Below are positions 8,250 to 16,766 of a stretch of 64,000 bases of DNA, piece by piece. This DNA is from Bacteroidota bacterium (GTDB taxonomy: Bacteria > Bacteroidota > Bacteroidia > UKL13-3). Each line of letters begins with the position of its first letter. Position 1 is the stretch's first letter. The position numbers and the translations under genes were made by a program. The stretch covers positions 62,001 to 126,000 of the forward strand of contig JAIYCU010000033.1 in assembly GCA_027487835.1 (NCBI GenBank), in the 5' to 3' direction. Below the pieces are notes generated by a model, which had not been told where the DNA came from, did no database searches, and was given only the letters and a program-made list of their open reading frames with translations.

Positions 8250-8993
8250 TTATGCTTCTTCTTTTTCGGTTACAGCTTCTTTATCTACTGTTTCTTCTTT
8301 TTCACGTTTACGCTCAGCCAATCCTTCAACGATTGAATCTGTAATATATTTAGTAATAAGTGAAATTGATTTTGCTGCATCATCATTTGCAGGAATAGGA
8401 TGGTCAACTAAAGTTGGATCTGAGTTTGTATCCACAATTCCAAATGTTGGAATATTTAATTTTGTTGCCTCAGCTACTGCAATATGTTCTCTGCGAATAT
8501 CTACTATAAATAAAGCTGCAGGAAGTCTATTAAGGTCAGCAATACCGCCTAATACTTTCTTCAACTTAATTTTTTCGCGTTCAATCATTAAACGTTCTTT
8601 TTTGTTAATGTTAACATAGGTGCCATCAGAAGATAATTTCTCAAGAGTCTGCATTTTCTTGATACTTTTTCTAACAGTTCCAAAATTAGTTAACATACCA
8701 CCTAACCAACGGTCGCAAACAAAAGGCATGTTTACTCTTCTTGCCTCGTTTTCTACGATTTCCTTGGCTTGTTTTTTGGTGGCTACGTAAAGAACTTTAC
8801 GACCAGATTTAACGATGTTTTTAATGGCTTGAGCGGCCTCATCCAGCTTTACAGCCGTTTTGTGTAAATCGATGAGGTGGATTCCGTTTTTCTCCATAAA
8901 AATGTATGGGGCCATTTTCGGATTCCATTTACGGGTTAAGTGACCAAAGTGCACTCCCGCTTCCAGCAACTCTTCGTGCGTGATATTAGACAT
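8250..8993 (-). CDS. rpsB: 30S ribosomal protein S2
   Basis: A 247-residue small-subunit protein needed for assembly of the 30S platform and for S1 binding. It has the family opening LEAGVHFGHLTRKWNPKMAPYIF and the characteristic segments GRKVLYVATKKQAKEIVENEA, FVCDRWLGGMLTNFGTVRKS and PAALFIVDIRREHIAVAEA, then PTFGIVDTNSDPTLVDHPIPANDDA near the end. The C-terminus is a short acidic, glutamate-rich tail. It lies 22 bases after rpsI on the minus strand, in the conserved order rplM-rpsI-rpsB-tsf. Confidence 0.98.
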   Translation of the reverse strand: MSNITHEELLEAGVHFGHLTRKWNPKMAPYIFMEKNGIHLIDLHKTAVKLDEAAQAIKNIVKSGRKVLYVATKKQAKEIVENEARRVNMPFVCDRWLGGMLTNFGTVRKSIKKMQTLEKLSSDGTYVNINKKERLMIEREKIKLKKVLGGIADLNRLPAALFIVDIRREHIAVAEATKLNIPTFGIVDTNSDPTLVDHPIPANDDAAKSISLITKYITDSIVEGLAERKREKEETVDKEAVTEKEEA

Positions 8994-9015
8994 ATAAAAT
9001 AAAAAATAGTACTGA

Positions 9016-9402
9016 TTAACGTTTTACGAATTGGAAACGCTTACGAGCCTTCTTCTGTCCTGGTTTTTTACGTTCAACCATACGAGGGTCACGTGTTAGT
9101 AAACCATTAACTTTTAAAGCTGGTTTTGATTCTGCGTTATTTTTAACCAATGCTCTTGCAATAGCAAGTTTAAGTGCATCTGCTTGACCTGTAATTCCAC
9201 CGCCATCTACATGCGCTGTAACATCAAATTGACCAGAAGTGCTAGTCACTTCAAAGGGCTTGTTTACTGCAATTTGTAGACTCAAAGTAGGAAAGTAAGT
9301 CTTTAAATCTTTTTTGTTAACGGTAATATTTCCTGTTCCAGGTGTAATGTATACACGTGCTACAGCCGTTTTTCTTCTTCCTAATGCGTTATTAACTTCC
9401 AT
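9016..9402 (-). CDS. rpsI: 30S ribosomal protein S9
   Basis: A 128-residue small-subunit protein whose C-terminal tail reaches the P-site tRNA. Seen are ALGRRKTAVARVYITPGTG at the start, the central HVDGGGITGQADALKLAIARALV and the basic tail ending RKRFQFVKR, with the conserved final Lys-Arg that contacts tRNA. Length is normal. It begins three bases after the rplM stop, so the two genes are almost certainly translated from the same message, as in most bacteria. Confidence 0.98.
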   Translation of the reverse strand: MEVNNALGRRKTAVARVYITPGTGNITVNKKDLKTYFPTLSLQIAVNKPFEVTSTSGQFDVTAHVDGGGITGQADALKLAIARALVKNNAESKPALKVNGLLTRDPRMVERKKPGQKKARKRFQFVKR

Positions 9403-9405
9403 GAA

Positions 9406-9849
9406 TTAAAGTTTTATTTCTTTTGGTTGTTGCGCTCCATGTGGATGTTCAGCGCCTGCATATACATGTAGGTTTCTGAATAACTGGGAACCTAATTTAT
9501 TTTTTGGTAACATACCTTTGATGGCATGTTCTACCACGTAGGTAGGTCTGCGAGTCAAAATATCCTTCGCAACCTCATAACGCAATCCACCTGGATAACC
9601 TGAGAAGAATTTGTATTCTTTATCGTTTACTTTGTTACCAGTAAAACGAACTTTCTCCGCGTTAATAATAATTACGTAATCACCGCAATCTGCATGCGGT
9701 GTGAAGGATGTTTTGTTTTTGCCACGTAATATATTGGCAACTTTACTGGCAAAACGGCCTAATGTCTGTCCTTCAGCGTCAACTATAATCCAATTTTTGG
9801 TAATAGTTGCCTTGTTGGCTGAAATGGTTTTGTAACTCAATGCGTCCAC
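9406..9849 (-). CDS. rplM: 50S ribosomal protein L13
   Basis: A 147-residue large-subunit assembly protein and the first gene of the translation operon. Family marks are WIIVDAEGQTLGRFASKVA, LRGKNKTSFTPHADCGDYV and the central GNKVNDKEYKFFSGYPGG, ending in the AIKGMLPKNKLG segment. The best start is a GTG at 9849; the next in-frame Met would remove conserved sequence. A strong promoter match (TTG-N20-TATTTTTG) lies 27-57 bases upstream. The leader between promoter and start could host autoregulation by a ribosomal protein, but I see no convincing structure. Confidence 0.97.
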   Translation of the reverse strand: MDALSYKTISANKATITKNWIIVDAEGQTLGRFASKVANILRGKNKTSFTPHADCGDYVIIINAEKVRFTGNKVNDKEYKFFSGYPGGLRYEVAKDILTRRPTYVVEHAIKGMLPKNKLGSQLFRNLHVYAGAEHPHGAQQPKEIKL

Positions 9850-9875
9850 GCTTGTATCTGTTTAATAAGGGGTCG

Positions 9876-9906
9876 CAAAAATAGGTTAGGAAATTGTAAT
9901 TCACAA
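9876..9906 (-). promoter_or_regulatory. Promoter of the rplM operon
   Basis: On the minus strand TTG (9906-9904), 20 bases, then TATTTTTG (9883-9876). This matches the Bacteroidota consensus TTG-N19-21-TAnnTTTG in both elements and spacing, about 27 bases before the rplM start codon. Confidence 0.75.
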
Positions 9907-10023
9907 CTAAATGTGAAAAAATCTTTTTTGAAATCCTATTATTTGTAAATCAGATGGATTATAAAGCTGTGATGGTGCTGCGACTTTTCAAAATTAATGT
10001 ACCTTGCAAAAAATTTAAATTTT

Positions 10024-10533
10024 ATGTTATCAAGCGAAATGAATATAGCCTTAAATAAGCAAGTTATGATGGAAGCAGAGTCTTCAATGGCTTATTTAGC
10101 GATGGCATCTTGGGCAGAGCAACAGCCTGGATTAGATGGGGTAACTAGTTTTTTCTACCAACAATCTGATGAGGAGCGCTTACATATGCTAAAATTAATA
10201 AAGTTTATAAATGAGCGCGGCGGGACAGCAGAAATTCCCGCAGTTGATAAACCTAAAGTTGCCTTTGATTCGGTAAAAGATGTTTTTGGAAACTTTTTAC
10301 AACATGAATTTAAAGTTTCGGAAAGCATTAATGAATTAGTAGAAACTTCTTTAAAAGCTAGAGATTTTGCAACCCACAGTTTTTTGCAGTGGTATGTTAA
10401 TGAGCAAATGGAGGAGGAGCGTGTTGCACGTCAATTAAATGATAAACTTGAACTGATTGGAGATGATAAGAGTGGATTATATTTATTTGACAGAGATATT
10501 TTGCAGCAGGCTGCTTCAGCTTCAGGTGCCTAA
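10024..10533 (+). CDS. ftnA: Ferritin (non-haem iron storage)
   Basis: A 169-residue ferritin-like four-helix protein that oxidises Fe2+ and stores iron in a 24-subunit cytosolic shell. Ferroxidase residues are visible in order: Glu in the first helix (MEAESSMAYLAM), ExxH in the second (SDEERLHMLKL) and Glu/Gln in the later helices (LQWYVNEQMEEER). I start at the ATG at 10024, giving MLSSEMNIALNKQ as in other bacterial ferritins; nine extra codons upstream are open but overlap a promoter-like TACCTTGC at 10000-10007. The gene is monocistronic, between the rplM operon promoter region and a convergent Kazal gene. Confidence 0.92.
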   Translation: MLSSEMNIALNKQVMMEAESSMAYLAMASWAEQQPGLDGVTSFFYQQSDEERLHMLKLIKFINERGGTAEIPAVDKPKVAFDSVKDVFGNFLQHEFKVSESINELVETSLKARDFATHSFLQWYVNEQMEEERVARQLNDKLELIGDDKSGLYLFDRDILQQAASASGA

Positions 10534-10544
10534 GGATTAGAAAA

Positions 10545-11030
10545 TTAGTATTTTACAAATTTCTTCCAAACGTAGTCACCCCTTGAGTTTGTGATTGACA
10601 TGACATAAACACCTTGTCTATATCCGCTTAGATTGAAAAAAATTTGATAATAGGGTGGATTGAAGTTTTCAGCGGCTGGTAAAGCCTGTTGATGAATTAC
10701 TTTCCCATAATTATCAAAAATGTATAAGGTGGCTGGTATTCCTTTGTTTTGGGCAAATGTAAACTCCATCTGCGGGTCGATTTCTGAAACGAAATTTGGA
10801 ATAATGTCAAACGAAATGCCATTACAAGGCCCATCCGACCAATAAAATACACCATTTTGATACTGTGCACTGCAGGTGTTTCGATAGGTAATTCCATCAC
10901 ATCCACAGACAGGTTGGTATTCTTTATTGCAGTTAAATCCTGGTGAAGCAAGGGCAGGGTCTGAACAAGTTTGGGCAAAAATGTTAATTTTAACAAAGAA
11001 AAATAATAGAGTAATTCCAACCCTACTCAT
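10545..11030 (-). CDS. Secreted Kazal-domain protein with T9SS-like C-terminus
   Basis: About 161 residues. It begins with a signal peptide ending IFAQ (cleavage near residue 20). Residues 22-69 form a Kazal-type domain with six cysteines (Cys22, 34, 42, 44, 53, 69) around the hallmark PVCGCDGITYRNTC; Kazal domains commonly inhibit serine proteases. The last 80 residues resemble a type A T9SS sorting domain (VSEIDPQMEFTFAQ, LYIFDNYGKVI, GVYVMSITNSRG, ending VWKKFVKY), so the protein is probably exported and attached or released at the surface. I chose the Met at 11030 because it starts the signal peptide and overlaps the stop of the kinase gene by one base (TAATG), implying coupled translation with the sensor kinase. 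Confidence 0.82.
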   Translation of the reverse strand: MSRVGITLLFFFVKINIFAQTCSDPALASPGFNCNKEYQPVCGCDGITYRNTCSAQYQNGVFYWSDGPCNGISFDIIPNFVSEIDPQMEFTFAQNKGIPATLYIFDNYGKVIHQQALPAAENFNPPYYQIFFNLSGYRQGVYVMSITNSRGDYVWKKFVKY

Positions 11031-14000
11031 TAATCCTGCACTGATTCTATAATTGGCCATGAGAAGTAAAATTTCGCTCCTTTTCCTTTTTCTGATTCTA
11101 TCCATACCTTGCCTCCCTTATCTTCAACCATTTTCTTAACGATGGCAAGTCCTACGCCAGTGCTTTCAAATGTATCCCTGGCCTGAAGTGTTTGGAAAAT
11201 TACAAAAACTTTTTCATGGAATTCTTTTTCGATGCCTGGTCCATTATCGCTTACACAAAACTTATATTGATTTCCATCCTGTGTGAATGAAATATCTATT
11301 TTTGGTTCAGGGTTATTATTGTATTTTATAGCATTGCTTATATAATTAGCAATAACCTGTTCAAATGCAATTTTCTCTGTGGTAAGGGTTGGAAAATTAT
11401 CTTGAATAGAAATTGTAAACTTTTCAGGAGGACTCATATTCGCGATTAGTTCATTTATTATTTCTTTGGCTGAAAAGGTTTGTGGTTCATGTTTTACGCG
11501 CCCTGCTCTAGAATACTGTAAAATTCCGTCTATGAGACCCTCCATGCGTTTTACGCGCTTTCGCATTAAATCAAGGTTAGTTTTGGTTTCGCCTTCAATA
11601 TTATTACCAATATCCTCCTCAATCCACATGCTTAGGTTATTTATTCCTCTTAATGGAGCTTTCAAATCATGTGAAACTACATAGGCAAATTGGTCTAATT
11701 CTTTATTTTTCTTTTCAAGTTCCTCGGTGTATTGAAGTAAAAGTCTGCTTGCTTCTTTTTCCTTTGTTATATCCTGAAAAATACCCCTAATTGCAGTAAT
11801 CTTTTCATTTTCTGAGTAGGGTATACCTTTTATACGAACATCAATTAAATTGCCTTTATTGGTTTTTAACTGGGTTTCTAATTCAAAAGATTCGTGCTTT
11901 TCGATTGCATTAAAAAAGGCTTGAATTACCCCCTCCCTTGTTTGGCTAGAAAACATACTATAAGTTTCATTTAAACTTGGTTGTGAAAAGTGTTCAAATT
12001 CACAAATATGAAACATCTCCTTAGACCAGATAATTGTTCTTTCTTTTACATCTATCTCCCAGCCACCAACCCGCGCAATGTGTTGCGCTTCCTCTAAATC
12101 TTGTTGTTGTTTTAATATTTTTTGTTGTGTTAGAGTATTTTCTGTTACATCATAATTTACCCCAATCATTCGTGTAGGTTCGCCCTTTTCATTCCTAAAC
12201 GTTTTTGAAAAAGCAGAAACGTATTTTACTTCCCCTTTGTCTGAAATAATCCTAAACAAATTGCTAAAATCCTTATTATTCGCCAACGAATCTTGAAGAT
12301 CTTGGTTTACCCTTTGTACATCTTCAGGATGTAATGTTTTTGAAAATGCATCATAATCATTTGAGAATTGATTAGCGTCAACTCCAAATATTTTATACAT
12401 TGATTGATCCCAAATAAGTGAATTATCTTTGATGTTCCAATCCCAAATTCCAAGGTTGGCGCTCTGTGTGGCTAGTTTAAGCCTTTCCTCGCTTTCTCTG
12501 GTTTGTTTTTCAGCTTCAATTCTAGAAGTAATATCAATTCCAAAACCAATTACATGCAAAATTTCTTTCTGCTCATCTAAAATTGGATAAAATCTTCTTA
12601 AGGTATAATTTGTATGTCCATTTGACGAAACTAGCTTTTCTTCAAATTCTAATTGGGCTTTGCTTGAAGTTACATTTTCGAAAAGCTTTCTGCGTTCTTT
12701 TGCTATTTCTATAGGTCTTCCAAAGTGCGTACAGTATTCAAAATCATCGTGTCCAACAAGCCAATCTCTTCTTTCCTTGTCTTTTACGGCGGTTTCATTT
12801 ATGAATAAATATTGATGATTTTTATTAAAAACCACCACTTCAGAAGGAATTTTATTTAAAACTGTTTCATAAAACTCCTTCATTCGTTTTACTGCCTCTT
12901 CATTTCTCTTTCTTTCTGTAATATCTCGAATCGCTGCAACGATATAGCCCTTATCTTCAATTCTGATATATTTTACACTAGCTTCTACTGGGAAATTTGA
13001 TCCATCTTTTCTAGTATTGATACCTTCTATAAGAATTTCACCTTTTAATTTCACCTCATTATAATGTTGCTGCCAAGCTAAAACATCAGGAAAAAGCTTT
13101 TCCATATCAACAATTGAGCTGCCAATCATTTCTGCTTTGGTTTTTCCTAAGTTTCTGGTGTGACTCTCGTTGACATAAATTAGCTTACCCTCATAATCTG
13201 CAACCGAAATTGCATCGCTAATTTGGTCAGACATTTTATTGTAAAGTAGGATTTGTTTTTCTCTTTCTTTAAGGTCTGTTATATCCGTAATAACGCCAAT
13301 TAAATAGTCTTTTCCTTGGTTGGTGAAAATGGTTTTTTTTACGAGCAAGTTTTTTTCTTCCCCATTAAGCATTTTAAAGGAAACTTCGCGCATCTTTTCT
13401 TCCTTTGATTTAAACTGCCCCTCATCATGGGCAATAAATTCCCTAGCATCGTCTGTAGGAAGAAAATCTGCATCACTTTTACCAATAATCTTCTCTTTGT
13501 CAATACCAGTTAATCTTGCGTAGGCATCATTAACCATTACCCAATTGTGATTTCTGTCTTTAACAAATAGTGGGCTAGGAATAGAATCTAAGATTTGGTT
13601 AAGAAAGTTATGAGAATTTTCAATTTCTAATTGCGCATCTTTTAAGCTTGTAATATCTCTAGCAATGGCTTGTATACCTAATCTATTATCACTAGTTTTA
13701 ATTAATTGAACATTTTGTCCAACCCATGCTATTTTTCCTGATTTAGTAAGTATTGGAAATTCAAAGTAGGTTACTTTTTTTAATTCTACTGCCTGTCTCA
13801 AATAAAAACTTTGTACCTTTTGTCTAGAATTAGGTTCAACCAAATCTAAATAATTCATAGCCAATAGTTCTTCGGTGCTAAAGCCAGTAATTTTTGTAGC
13901 AATATCATTTACATACGTAAAGTTTCCATCTCCGTCTGTATAGTAAAAAATATCGGTGGCCGATTCAATTAGTAGTCTGAATTTTTCCTCATTTTCTTTG

Positions 14001-14905
14001 AGTTGCTTTTCAACAGCTTTCCTTTCTGATACATCAGATTCAATGGCAATAAAACCAATATGTTTATCACCCTCTGTTACTGGTGTAATGGTTAAAGAAA
14101 TCCAATAGGCTTCACCTGTTTTTGAATAGTTGAGTATCTCACCATTATAGGGCTTAATTTCTTTAAGCGCAATTCCAATTTCTTGAACAGTTTTTTTGTC
14201 TGTAAGTTCTCCTTGCAATAACAAACCCGGCTTTTTGCCTAATAATTCCTTAACTGTATATCCTGTAATTCTTTCAAATCCTTCATTGGCCCAAATCGCA
14301 AATCCATTTGGGTCGGAAATAATAACAGCATTTTGTGTTTTTTGAGCTACAAGTGCAAGGGTTTTTATTTCTTCCTCAATTTTTTTGCGTTGAGAGATGT
14401 CAAATCTTATGGATAAATATTGATAGGGTTTCCCATCATCATTTAAAAAGGGAATAATGGTTGAATCTACCCAATAAATTTGGCCATTTTTTTTGCGATT
14501 GCATACTTCAGATTGCCAAATTTTTCCATTACCAGCGGTTTGCCACATTTCTTTCCAAAATGTTTTGGGATGAATGCCGCTATTTACAATGTTATGTTTC
14601 TTCCCTATAAGTTCTCCTAACGAATAGCCAGAAAGTTTGCAAAAGTTATCATTGGCCATTAAAATCTCACCTTTGCTATCTGTGAGAGAAACGAGTGCTG
14701 CAGTGTCAATTGCATTCTTAAAGTTACTAAGTTCTTTGAAGGATTCTTTTGAACTTAACTCTAAAATTCTTTCTAACTTGTTATAATCAGATTGAAAATG
14801 GAAATAGCTTTCATCCACAAGGGCTATCAGCTGTTCAAATTCCTCTTGATTAGAAATGTTCTCTCCAAAAAGTTTTTTTAACTGACGTTTAAGCAATCGA
14901 TGCAT
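11030..14905 (-). CDS. Sensor histidine kinase with eight PAS domains
   Basis: A 1291-residue protein with no obvious membrane segment, hence likely cytosolic. Eight PAS domains follow a short coiled N-terminus, at about 60-178, 185-300, 305-425, 432-550, 556-672, 677-800, 806-930 and 938-1050, each ending in a DIT/DVSER-type motif. A coiled coil leads to a HisKA domain with the phosphoacceptor His1079 in VVSHDLKAPLRG, then an ATPase domain with N box NYISNAIKYNNN, G1 box VSDNGPGIEK and GVGLAIVKKMV. There is no receiver domain, so the partner regulator is elsewhere. It follows the FIST gene by 34 bases and shares one base with the Kazal gene. The array suggests integration of several small-molecule or redox signals. 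Confidence 0.93.
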   Translation of the reverse strand: MHRLLKRQLKKLFGENISNQEEFEQLIALVDESYFHFQSDYNKLERILELSSKESFKELSNFKNAIDTAALVSLTDSKGEILMANDNFCKLSGYSLGELIGKKHNIVNSGIHPKTFWKEMWQTAGNGKIWQSEVCNRKKNGQIYWVDSTIIPFLNDDGKPYQYLSIRFDISQRKKIEEEIKTLALVAQKTQNAVIISDPNGFAIWANEGFERITGYTVKELLGKKPGLLLQGELTDKKTVQEIGIALKEIKPYNGEILNYSKTGEAYWISLTITPVTEGDKHIGFIAIESDVSERKAVEKQLKENEEKFRLLIESATDIFYYTDGDGNFTYVNDIATKITGFSTEELLAMNYLDLVEPNSRQKVQSFYLRQAVELKKVTYFEFPILTKSGKIAWVGQNVQLIKTSDNRLGIQAIARDITSLKDAQLEIENSHNFLNQILDSIPSPLFVKDRNHNWVMVNDAYARLTGIDKEKIIGKSDADFLPTDDAREFIAHDEGQFKSKEEKMREVSFKMLNGEEKNLLVKKTIFTNQGKDYLIGVITDITDLKEREKQILLYNKMSDQISDAISVADYEGKLIYVNESHTRNLGKTKAEMIGSSIVDMEKLFPDVLAWQQHYNEVKLKGEILIEGINTRKDGSNFPVEASVKYIRIEDKGYIVAAIRDITERKRNEEAVKRMKEFYETVLNKIPSEVVVFNKNHQYLFINETAVKDKERRDWLVGHDDFEYCTHFGRPIEIAKERRKLFENVTSSKAQLEFEEKLVSSNGHTNYTLRRFYPILDEQKEILHVIGFGIDITSRIEAEKQTRESEERLKLATQSANLGIWDWNIKDNSLIWDQSMYKIFGVDANQFSNDYDAFSKTLHPEDVQRVNQDLQDSLANNKDFSNLFRIISDKGEVKYVSAFSKTFRNEKGEPTRMIGVNYDVTENTLTQQKILKQQQDLEEAQHIARVGGWEIDVKERTIIWSKEMFHICEFEHFSQPSLNETYSMFSSQTREGVIQAFFNAIEKHESFELETQLKTNKGNLIDVRIKGIPYSENEKITAIRGIFQDITKEKEASRLLLQYTEELEKKNKELDQFAYVVSHDLKAPLRGINNLSMWIEEDIGNNIEGETKTNLDLMRKRVKRMEGLIDGILQYSRAGRVKHEPQTFSAKEIINELIANMSPPEKFTISIQDNFPTLTTEKIAFEQVIANYISNAIKYNNNPEPKIDISFTQDGNQYKFCVSDNGPGIEKEFHEKVFVIFQTLQARDTFESTGVGLAIVKKMVEDKGGKVWIESEKGKGAKFYFSWPIIESVQD

Positions 14906-14939
14906 AGTGATTCCGAATTTAGAAGGAAAGATAGATTAA

Positions 14940-16073
14940 TTATTCAGCAAAGGTAGTAATCGTCATCGTTTGGTTATGCAATTCACACTTTGCATCCGCA
15001 GAAAATGGAGAAATTTCACCATAAGAATAAAAACCACATAGTGTGGCAGTGTCTCCTAATACTTCTCTTACTCCTTCCACCTCTTCTTCTATCATTTGTT
15101 TTAGAACCAATTTCCTACCCACACAACTAATAAGGACGGCTAAAGATGGACTTTCATTAGAATTGGTTAGGGTTCCTTTTGCTGCGCCCATCGCACCTTC
15201 AATTAATCTGTCAAAGTTCGCTTTCATAAGTCTAACATAACCACCCTCAGGTATATCCCCTGCAAATGTTAAGGATTGAGAAGTCTCATCTACAGCTAAA
15301 ATAGTTCTTACAACAGGCTCACTATCCTTTCCTGTTCTTAAGTTAAGTGGGAAAAGTAAACCAGATGCTGGAAGGTCTTTTGCATGTTCCCCTAAAAACG
15401 ACTTATATAATTCTAAGGCTGGCTTTCCATCAAGTTCATAAAGTATATTATTTTTGGATTTTGTTACTAATCGCTCAACCCCAAAACTATCCCAACCGCC
15501 CAAGCTTCCATAAGAAACTTTTAAATCATTGCTATAAAATCCAATTGCAGATACTACCTTATTTTTTGGCTCGCCAGTTTGACTTAAGATATAGGTTTCA
15601 TTAAAATTGGCCCCATCTCCTGCTAGGCCTCCTGTTGCGCTCACATGCGTTGGCAATACGTCCCTCAAACCTCTTACAAGTTCCGAGCCATTGATATTTA
15701 AACCTTCACTCATCACAAAAACATGCTTTAGGTTTTCTTTGGGAAGTTTTTCAATGAGTTTTTTGCCAGCATCGTAGCTTTCATCACTATTAATAACTAA
15801 TTCAGAAACGTAGGTTATCGTAGTTTTATCAAATCTAACTAAGCTGGCAATTATAGTGTCGTCAAAAACATTTGTGTCTAATATTTCACCAGATGACGTG
15901 CCACCTATAAAAATTGCATTTGGGAATTTCTGATGGAGCTCGCGCAATGCACTGCCATCTTTTATTAATTGGGTTGACCCAAATGCGAAAATAAGATTGG
16001 GTTGGAAGTTTTCTAAAACATTTTGATTTGACCAACCTAAATTTGAGGTAAATTTTAATTGAATAGTTTTCAT
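14940..16073 (-). CDS. FIST domain sensory protein
   Basis: A 377-residue protein with FIST_N (roughly residues 25-210) and FIST_C (roughly 220-360) domains, which are predicted small-ligand sensing modules found next to signalling proteins. Evidence includes the N-terminal PNLIFAFGSTQLIKDGSAL, FIGGTSSGEIL, the conserved ATGGLAGDGANF and the C-terminal AVLISCVGRKLVL and CGFYSYGEISPF segments, which are the most conserved parts of the family. It is the first gene of an operon with the eight-PAS kinase and the Kazal protein, and has a promoter match upstream. FIST proteins are thought to bind ligands such as amino acids, so it may feed a signal to the kinase; that link is an inference from position. 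Confidence 0.9.
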   Translation of the reverse strand: MKTIQLKFTSNLGWSNQNVLENFQPNLIFAFGSTQLIKDGSALRELHQKFPNAIFIGGTSSGEILDTNVFDDTIIASLVRFDKTTITYVSELVINSDESYDAGKKLIEKLPKENLKHVFVMSEGLNINGSELVRGLRDVLPTHVSATGGLAGDGANFNETYILSQTGEPKNKVVSAIGFYSNDLKVSYGSLGGWDSFGVERLVTKSKNNILYELDGKPALELYKSFLGEHAKDLPASGLLFPLNLRTGKDSEPVVRTILAVDETSQSLTFAGDIPEGGYVRLMKANFDRLIEGAMGAAKGTLTNSNESPSLAVLISCVGRKLVLKQMIEEEVEGVREVLGDTATLCGFYSYGEISPFSADAKCELHNQTMTITTFAE

Positions 16074-16095
16074 AGATTAATTGAATTGTGTATAG

Positions 16096-16126
16096 GCAAG
16101 ATAGTTTTTCCTTGAATATTTTTCAA
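16096..16126 (-). promoter_or_regulatory. Promoter of the FIST/PAS kinase/Kazal operon
   Basis: On the minus strand TTG (16126-16124), 20 bases, then TATCTTGC (16103-16096), 22 bases before the FIST start. The -7 element departs from TAnnTTTG only in its last two bases and matches others in this window. Confidence 0.6.
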
Positions 16127-16151
16127 TTAAAATAATGATATTACCATCCAC

Positions 16152-16766
16152 ATGAAAAACAAGTTAATTTACATTATTAGACACGGTGAGACAGATTTTA
16201 ATAAACTAGGTATTGTACAAGGAAGTGGCGTTGATATGGCGTTGAATGCTAGGGGTAAAGCGCAAGCCCTTAGTTTTTACAGTATGTATAAGGAAGTTCG
16301 GTTCAAACATATTTTTACTTCTAAATTAATTAGGACCCAACAAAGTGTTTTACCTTTTATTGAGGCTGGATTTTCATATTCAACTCACATTGAATTAAAT
16401 GAGATTAGTTGGGGTATTTATGAAGGTAAACAACAATCAGAAGTAGAAAGGAAAAACTACTGGGAAGTTGTTGATCAATGGAATAGTGGAAATTATTTCG
16501 CAAAGCTAGAAGGCGGGGAAAGTGCAATAGAACTACAAACAAGACAATTGCCTTTTATTACAGCGTTAAAGAATGCTGAGCACGATTGTGTTTTGGTATG
16601 TATGCATGGCCGAGCAATGAAAAGCCTACTATGCACATTGCTTAGTAGGCCTTTGTTAGAAATGGAATCTTTTCCACACAGTAATTTATGTTTGTATCTA
16701 ATATCTTATGAGAACGATGAATTTAGCTTATTAAAGCAAAATGATATCTCACATTTATTACCTTAA
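16152..16766 (+). CDS. Histidine phosphatase family protein
   Basis: A 204-residue protein of the phosphoglycerate mutase-like superfamily. The catalytic motif is at the start (YIIRHGETDFN, with His11 or so as phosphoacceptor), followed by QGSGVDMALNARGKAQA, FTSKLIRTQQS with the conserved arginine, the acid residue region LNEISWGIYEGKQQ and the second histidine in VCMHGRAMKSLL. The substrate cannot be told: such proteins include phosphoglycerate mutase, alpha-ribazole phosphatase and broad sugar phosphatases, and no cobalamin gene is near. It is divergent from the FIST gene and its 3' end overlaps the convergent acyl-CoA dehydrogenase gene by nine bases. Confidence 0.88.
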   Translation: MKNKLIYIIRHGETDFNKLGIVQGSGVDMALNARGKAQALSFYSMYKEVRFKHIFTSKLIRTQQSVLPFIEAGFSYSTHIELNEISWGIYEGKQQSEVERKNYWEVVDQWNSGNYFAKLEGGESAIELQTRQLPFITALKNAEHDCVLVCMHGRAMKSLLCTLLSRPLLEMESFPHSNLCLYLISYENDEFSLLKQNDISHLLP

